DNA of 45,594 bases from Candidatus Phelpsiimicrobium noxiivivens (GTDB lineage Bacteria > Omnitrophota > Gorgyraeia > Velamenicoccales > Velamenicoccaceae), in NCBI GenBank assembly GCA_001873995.1, contig MNVR01000031.1, positions 14,080 to 59,673 of the forward strand, given 5' to 3'. Below are positions 42,172 to 45,594 of the stretch, one piece after another. The notes beneath the pieces were generated by a model. That model had not been told where the DNA came from, ran no database searches, and was given only the letters and a program-made list of their open reading frames with translations. Positions within the stretch are counted from its first letter, which is position 1, and each line of letters begins with the position of its first letter. The translations under genes and the position numbers were made by a program.

Positions 42172-43013
42172 TCTAGATCCGCGATCAATAGATCAGCCTC
42201 TTGCGCTGTTAAGTTCTTAATATGACTGAGTTTGTCTATTTCAAGCCTAGGAACACCTTTACCTTTTACCGTATTAGCTAACAAAACCTTCGGCATTCCG
42301 TTAGCAGACGCCTTAAAGGCTCTTAAAGAACCATAGAGCTGTTTAACATCATGCCCATCTGTTTCTTTGACATCCCATTTAAAAGCTTTAAATTTATCGC
42401 CAAGTGGAGATAAATCCAGGATATTTTTACAATAATCAAGCATGCAAACCTTATTGTTATCAATAACAAGGATCAGATTATCAAGCCTATGTTCTCCGGC
42501 AAACATCACTGCTTCCCAGACAGACCCTTCGTAGAGCTCGCCATCTCCCATTAAAATAAAAACTTTTTCTTTTCTTTTTTTTCTTTTAAGCGCGAGAGCC
42601 ATGCCGCAGCCTACTCCTAAACCATGGCCAAGTGAACCATTGATAGTCTCAAAACCCGGGATAATAGGATCAGGAATACCTCCCAAAATAGAGCCTTCCT
42701 TACAAACTTTCAACAATTCTGCTTTAGAAAAATATCCGCGATCCGCGAGGATAGGATAGAACGAAATAGCGCCATGGCCTTTGCTGATAATAAATCTGTC
42801 CCTATTTTCTGAATTGATCACTTTTGAATTAAAATTTATCAATTTGCCATAATACAACACAGTAAATATTTCGACCGCGGATAGTGATGACGCAAGCCTG
42901 GTTTCAGGCGCAATTTTATGTATCTTTATTGTTTCTACCCTTACCCAGCTGGCTTTAGCTTTCAGGTTTTCAAAGAATTTATCAGTTTTTTTAATATTCT
43001 TAGACATTGCCAT
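42168..43013 (-). CDS. Transketolase, N-terminal subunit
   Basis: The 281-aa protein is the PP half of a split transketolase. It has ISKGHGAISFYPILADRGYF, GSLGHGLGVGCGMALALK and the ThDP motif GDGELYEGSVWEA (G156-D157-G158) ending in VIDNNKV (N186-N187). It binds the diphosphate and Mg2+ of ThDP and pairs with the next gene product. ATG 43013 overlaps the upstream SDR by 14 bp; ATG 43007 is also possible. A dedicated copy inside a glycan locus suggests precursor supply rather than general pentose phosphate metabolism, though a housekeeping role is not excluded. Confidence 0.93.
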   Translation of the reverse strand: MAMSKNIKKTDKFFENLKAKASWVRVETIKIHKIAPETRLASSLSAVEIFTVLYYGKLINFNSKVINSENRDRFIISKGHGAISFYPILADRGYFSKAELLKVCKEGSILGGIPDPIIPGFETINGSLGHGLGVGCGMALALKRKKRKEKVFILMGDGELYEGSVWEAVMFAGEHRLDNLILVIDNNKVCMLDYCKNILDLSPLGDKFKAFKWDVKETDGHDVKQLYGSLRAFKASANGMPKVLLANTVKGKGVPRLEIDKLSHIKNLTAQEADLLIADLE

Positions 43014-43950
43014 ATTTATTATTTGATATCATTTTATAGCCCTTGATCAACTCTTTTATCCCTGTCTCAATAGAATAAGACGGTTTAAAACCTGTTTTCT
43101 CAATTTTTTCATTTGATACGATATAATCTCTCTTGTCAGGGTCTTCGCCGATAGGCGACTCCAGATAAACAAAATCAGGGGCCTGTTGGCGAATTTTAGC
43201 GCAAAGTTCCAGCTTTGATAAATTGGCTTCGGATAACCCCACGTTATAAGGCTCGTTCTTCATTACATCAAAATTGTTCATGACATGAACAAAAGCCCGC
43301 GCTACATCGCGAATGTGTATATAATTACGCTTAAAGTTACCTTCAAATACAATAACAAACCTATCTTTAACCGCACGATAGGTAAAGTCATTAACCAAAA
43401 GATCGATCCTCATGCGCGGCGACATCCCAAAGACCGTAGCCAGCCTTAAGCTAACGGAATTGCCTCTGTCCAATACAATTTTTTCAGCCTGGGCTTTGAC
43501 CTTCCCATATAAAGTAATAGGATTCAACGGTGTATCTTCCGTACAGAAAATACCTTTTTGGCCCACGCCATAACCGCTATTAGTGGTAGGAATGATTATC
43601 CGCTGAGTTTTGGAAGCGAGTTTTACCAAAGAAGCAACAGCGTCCCGGTTAATAGTCACTGCGCCAGTTCTATCTCTATCGCACAAAGGAGCTCCGACAA
43701 GCGCCGCCAACGGAAAGATATAATCCACTCCCAGCAAAAGAGGTTTTAAAACGCTTTCATCACGGACATCGCCTTTAATAATATTAAAATCTTCATTAGC
43801 GCAACATTCAGCTAACGAATTCTGGCCCCACATAAAATTATCCAGTACAGTAACGCTAACCCCAAGCTTTAAAAGTTCCGGAACTAAGATTGAACCAATA
43901 TAGCCTGCTCCACCAGTCACTAAAATATGTATTTTGTTTTCTTTACTCAC
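43000..43950 (-). CDS. Extended-SDR NAD-dependent epimerase/dehydratase
   Basis: The protein (316 aa from GTG 43950) has the Rossmann motif ILVTGGAGYIGSILV, PTTNSGYGVGQKG and the complete active site L-Y-G-K-V-K. SLRLATVFGMSPRMRIDLLVNDF and RNYIHIRDVARAF are a pattern frequent in uncharacterised epimerases of O-antigen loci. It may act on a GDP- or dTDP-sugar; the specific substrate is not evident. The start is uncertain. GTG 43950 has a GGAGGG site closely upstream, ATG 43968 overlaps the peptidase stop as ATGA, and a TTG at 43983 is also open. It is followed by the transketolase subunits. Confidence 0.87.
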   Translation of the reverse strand: MSKENKIHILVTGGAGYIGSILVPELLKLGVSVTVLDNFMWGQNSLAECCANEDFNIIKGDVRDESVLKPLLLGVDYIFPLAALVGAPLCDRDRTGAVTINRDAVASLVKLASKTQRIIIPTTNSGYGVGQKGIFCTEDTPLNPITLYGKVKAQAEKIVLDRGNSVSLRLATVFGMSPRMRIDLLVNDFTYRAVKDRFVIVFEGNFKRNYIHIRDVARAFVHVMNNFDVMKNEPYNVGLSEANLSKLELCAKIRQQAPDFVYLESPIGEDPDKRDYIVSNEKIEKTGFKPSYSIETGIKELIKGYKMISNNKYGNV

Positions 43951-43953
43951 AGT

Positions 43954-43959
43954 CCCTCC
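43954..43959 (-). promoter_or_regulatory. Shine-Dalgarno site (GGAGGG) before the SDR gene
   Basis: The minus strand reads GGAGGG, 3 nt before GTG 43950. The spacing is short but the match is the strongest in the window. It favours the GTG start over ATG 43968, which itself has only a weak GTGAGA upstream. Confidence 0.5.
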
Positions 43960-43964
43960 ATTAA

Positions 43965-44708
43965 TCATTTTCTCACAGTCCAAAAATCATCGGCAAGGGT
44001 TTCTAAATATTCATAAGGCATGGTGAAATAACCTTTTTTGCCCCATTTAGCGCCCCAGGAGTTGCGGACCAGGAAACGTTTCTTTTGCTGGTCGAAGCCT
44101 ACTGCCATAACCGCGTGGCCTCCGAGCATGCGCTCATCTTTGCGCGGCATGCGGACAAAACCTGTTTTTGCCACATCCTGTGTTTGAAAACTCTCATACA
44201 CAGCGAATCCAAATATAAAAGGGTATCCTTCGGAAAGGCAAGTTAGCATCTCAGGAAGCGTTAAAAGACGATGGTAAGACTGGATACAATGCGATCTTGC
44301 CTCTAAGTAACACTGCTTAGGTGGCTTCTTTGCAAAAAACTCTATAGAGTAAGGCCAGATAGCCTCTTGGCAATACCCCGTTTTCACAAGGGTCTTAATA
44401 CCGTTCCTTAATGACGCGCCGGAGTCAAGATCAACTGTTTTCTCAAGAACCCGCTCATTGTAATAGATAAAAAGCCGGCTTACATCTTCGTAAACGAGAT
44501 CAATTTTATAATCAAGAAATTCCAGGTTTCCAGCTAATGCCTGGGCTGTGCAACTCCCCAGTTCGCCCTGGTCTTCAACGACTGAACAAAATTTTGTCAG
44601 ATCAACAGCTTTGGGTAAACGAATAATTGGCCTGATCGCCTTATAGAGAAAATCTCTCTGGTCAGGGACATCCGGGACCCAGCCAAAACTCGCATGTTTA
44701 TAGATCAT
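43965..44708 (-). CDS. Papain-like (C1 family) cysteine peptidase
   Basis: The 247-aa protein has a full papain active site: oxyanion Q47 in VVEDQGELGSC, catalytic C53 followed by TAQALAG, H198 in MLGGHAVMAVGFD and N216 in FLVRNSWGAKWGKKGYF. There is no signal peptide and no long propeptide; the protein begins with a DxPDQRDFLY-type lead (DVPDQRDFLYKA) common in bacterial C1 peptidases. It probably cleaves or cross-links a peptide substrate in the cytoplasm or is exported by an unknown route. It overlaps the rmlB-like gene by 4 bp (ATGA), so it is co-translated with sugar genes. Its place in a glycan locus is unexplained. Confidence 0.92.
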   Translation of the reverse strand: MIYKHASFGWVPDVPDQRDFLYKAIRPIIRLPKAVDLTKFCSVVEDQGELGSCTAQALAGNLEFLDYKIDLVYEDVSRLFIYYNERVLEKTVDLDSGASLRNGIKTLVKTGYCQEAIWPYSIEFFAKKPPKQCYLEARSHCIQSYHRLLTLPEMLTCLSEGYPFIFGFAVYESFQTQDVAKTGFVRMPRKDERMLGGHAVMAVGFDQQKKRFLVRNSWGAKWGKKGYFTMPYEYLETLADDFWTVRK

Positions 44709-45594
44709 ATTTTGTGGCCTCTTTTATTGTATTTTGAATTAATGAACCAATAAACTGTTTCTTTTAAACCGTCTTCAAATCTTACCTTAGGTGACCAACC
44801 GAGCTCTTTTTTAAGCTTATCGCAATTTAGAGAATACCTGAAGTCATGGCCAGCCCTGTCTTTTACGAATTCTATTAAGCTTTGGGGTTTTTTAAGGATC
44901 TTTAAAATTGCTTTCACAGTGTCAATATTCTTATTCTCTTTGCTAGAGCCGATATTATAAGCCTCACCTACGCGCCCGCGTTCCAATATCAAAAAAATAG
45001 CTCGGCAGCAATCAGAGACATGCAACCACTCCCGGACATTCTCCCCTTTCGCGTAAACAGGGACCTTTTTATTATTTAAGGCGTTAAGGGTAATGACCGG
45101 TATAAGTTTCTCAGGGAATTGCCACGGGCCGTAGTTATTGCAGGGGCGCGCTATAACCACTGGCAAACCATAAGTACGGATATACGCCTTAGCCAAGAAG
45201 TCCGCAGACGCCTTAGCCGCGGAATAAGGGCTGTTTGGCTGTATTGGGGAATCTTCCGTGAATTGGCCTCGCTTAATTTCTCCATATACTTCATCAGTTG
45301 ACATTGAAACAAGTCTTTTTATATTATATTTTCTGCAGGCATCCAAAATGACATGCGTGCCTTTTATATTGGTTTCAATAAAAGGGCTTGCGTCTTCAAT
45401 GCTTCTGTCTACATGGCTCTCCGCGGCAAAATGGACAATCTTTTCTGGCCGTTCTGCCATGAATATCTTATCTATTTTAGCTTTATCGCAAATGTCGGCC
45501 TTATAAAATTTATATTTACTTTTTACGCTCTCAAGCCTGTCTAAGTCTCCGGCATAAGTCAATTTATCAACGACTATTACCCGCAGGCCGCTCG
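44705..45594 (-). CDS. dTDP-glucose 4,6-dehydratase (RmlB/RfbB-like), 5' end cut by window edge
   Basis: The minus-strand frame is open to the right edge; the visible residues begin within the first Rossmann strand region (GLRVIVVDKLTYAGDLDRL), so about 25-35 N-terminal residues are outside. HFAAESHVDRSI, MSTDEVYGEI, active-site Y in NSPYSAAKASADF, ARPCNNYGPWQFPEKLIP and REWLHVSDCCRAI match dTDP-glucose 4,6-dehydratase. It converts dTDP-glucose to dTDP-4-keto-6-deoxyglucose, a precursor for rhamnose or amino sugars. RmlA, RmlC and RmlD are not in the window. The DegT aminotransferase at 4.4 kb is a possible user of the product. A UDP- or other NDP-hexose dehydratase is less likely. Confidence 0.93.
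   Translation of the reverse strand, partial: SGLRVIVVDKLTYAGDLDRLESVKSKYKFYKADICDKAKIDKIFMAERPEKIVHFAAESHVDRSIEDASPFIETNIKGTHVILDACRKYNIKRLVSMSTDEVYGEIKRGQFTEDSPIQPNSPYSAAKASADFLAKAYIRTYGLPVVIARPCNNYGPWQFPEKLIPVITLNALNNKKVPVYAKGENVREWLHVSDCCRAIFLILERGRVGEAYNIGSSKENKNIDTVKAILKILKKPQSLIEFVKDRAGHDFRYSLNCDKLKKELGWSPKVRFEDGLKETVYWFINSKYNKRGHKI

Noticed and set aside
1-45594. tRNA, rRNA, insertion sequences, transposases, attachment sites, toxin-antitoxin or phage genes
   Set aside because: None recognised by reading either strand; all coding space is accounted for by glycan-related genes.

Overview
This 45.6 kb window is one uninterrupted surface-polysaccharide (O-antigen/LPS-type) biosynthesis and export locus. 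All 41 genes I can support lie on the minus strand, so transcription runs from the right edge to the left. Neighbouring genes overlap or are at most about 29 bp apart, and both edges cut a gene (a dTDP-glucose 4,6-dehydratase on the right, a heptose-bisphosphate phosphatase on the left). I see no tRNA, rRNA, CRISPR array, insertion sequence or obvious promoter or terminator. Lipid-linked sugar initiation, an ABC O-antigen exporter and GDP-heptose genes point to a Gram-negative bacterium. The moderately AT-rich sequence, many B12-binding radical SAM proteins and two-subunit transketolase suggest an uncultivated lineage such as Candidatus Omnitrophota; that placement is a low-confidence guess.

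Layout in transcription order. (1) 45.6-38.0 kb: partial RmlB-type dehydratase, a papain-like cysteine peptidase, an SDR epimerase/dehydratase, split transketolase (two genes), a B12-binding radical SAM protein, HddA kinase and HddC nucleotidyltransferase (GDP-heptose). (2) 38.0-34.8 kb: an L-2-hydroxyglutarate-oxidase-like flavoprotein, an atypical DegT-family enzyme with His in place of the PLP lysine plus a cysteine cluster, and a GDP-fucose-synthase-like SDR. (3) 34.8-32.7 kb: Wzm/Wzt exporter. (4) 32.7-25.9 kb: a SPASM radical SAM protein, a 1038-aa glycosyltransferase-TPR-B12/radical SAM fusion, a small Rossmann-like protein and two glycosyltransferases. (5) 25.9-20.8 kb: WbaP-type initiating transferase, O-antigen ligase/polymerase-like protein, a GT2-methyltransferase fusion and a GT2. 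(6) 20.8-15.0 kb: RfbF, RfbG, an SDR, a YerE-like ThDP enzyme and RfbH, together a plausible CDP-yersiniose-type branched-sugar pathway. (7) 15.0-6.3 kb: glycosyltransferases, methyltransferases, two more B12/radical SAM proteins and a large membrane protein. (8) 6.3-0 kb: DUF3108 protein, DegT aminotransferase, WaaE-like GT2, a CDP-paratose-2-epimerase-like SDR, methyltransferase, NodU-type carbamoyltransferase and partial GmhB.

Taken together, the locus appears able to make several unusual activated sugars: CDP-3,6-dideoxy/branched, GDP-heptose, a dTDP-4-keto-6-deoxy derivative and possibly a 3-deoxy GDP sugar. It would assemble them on a polyprenyl carrier, decorate them by methylation, carbamoylation and radical chemistry, and export the chain through an ABC transporter. 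The most novel elements are the glycosyltransferase-TPR-radical SAM fusion, the concentration of B12/radical SAM enzymes, and the His/Cys-cluster DegT protein beside a GDP-fucose-synthase-like SDR that lacks the catalytic tyrosine.
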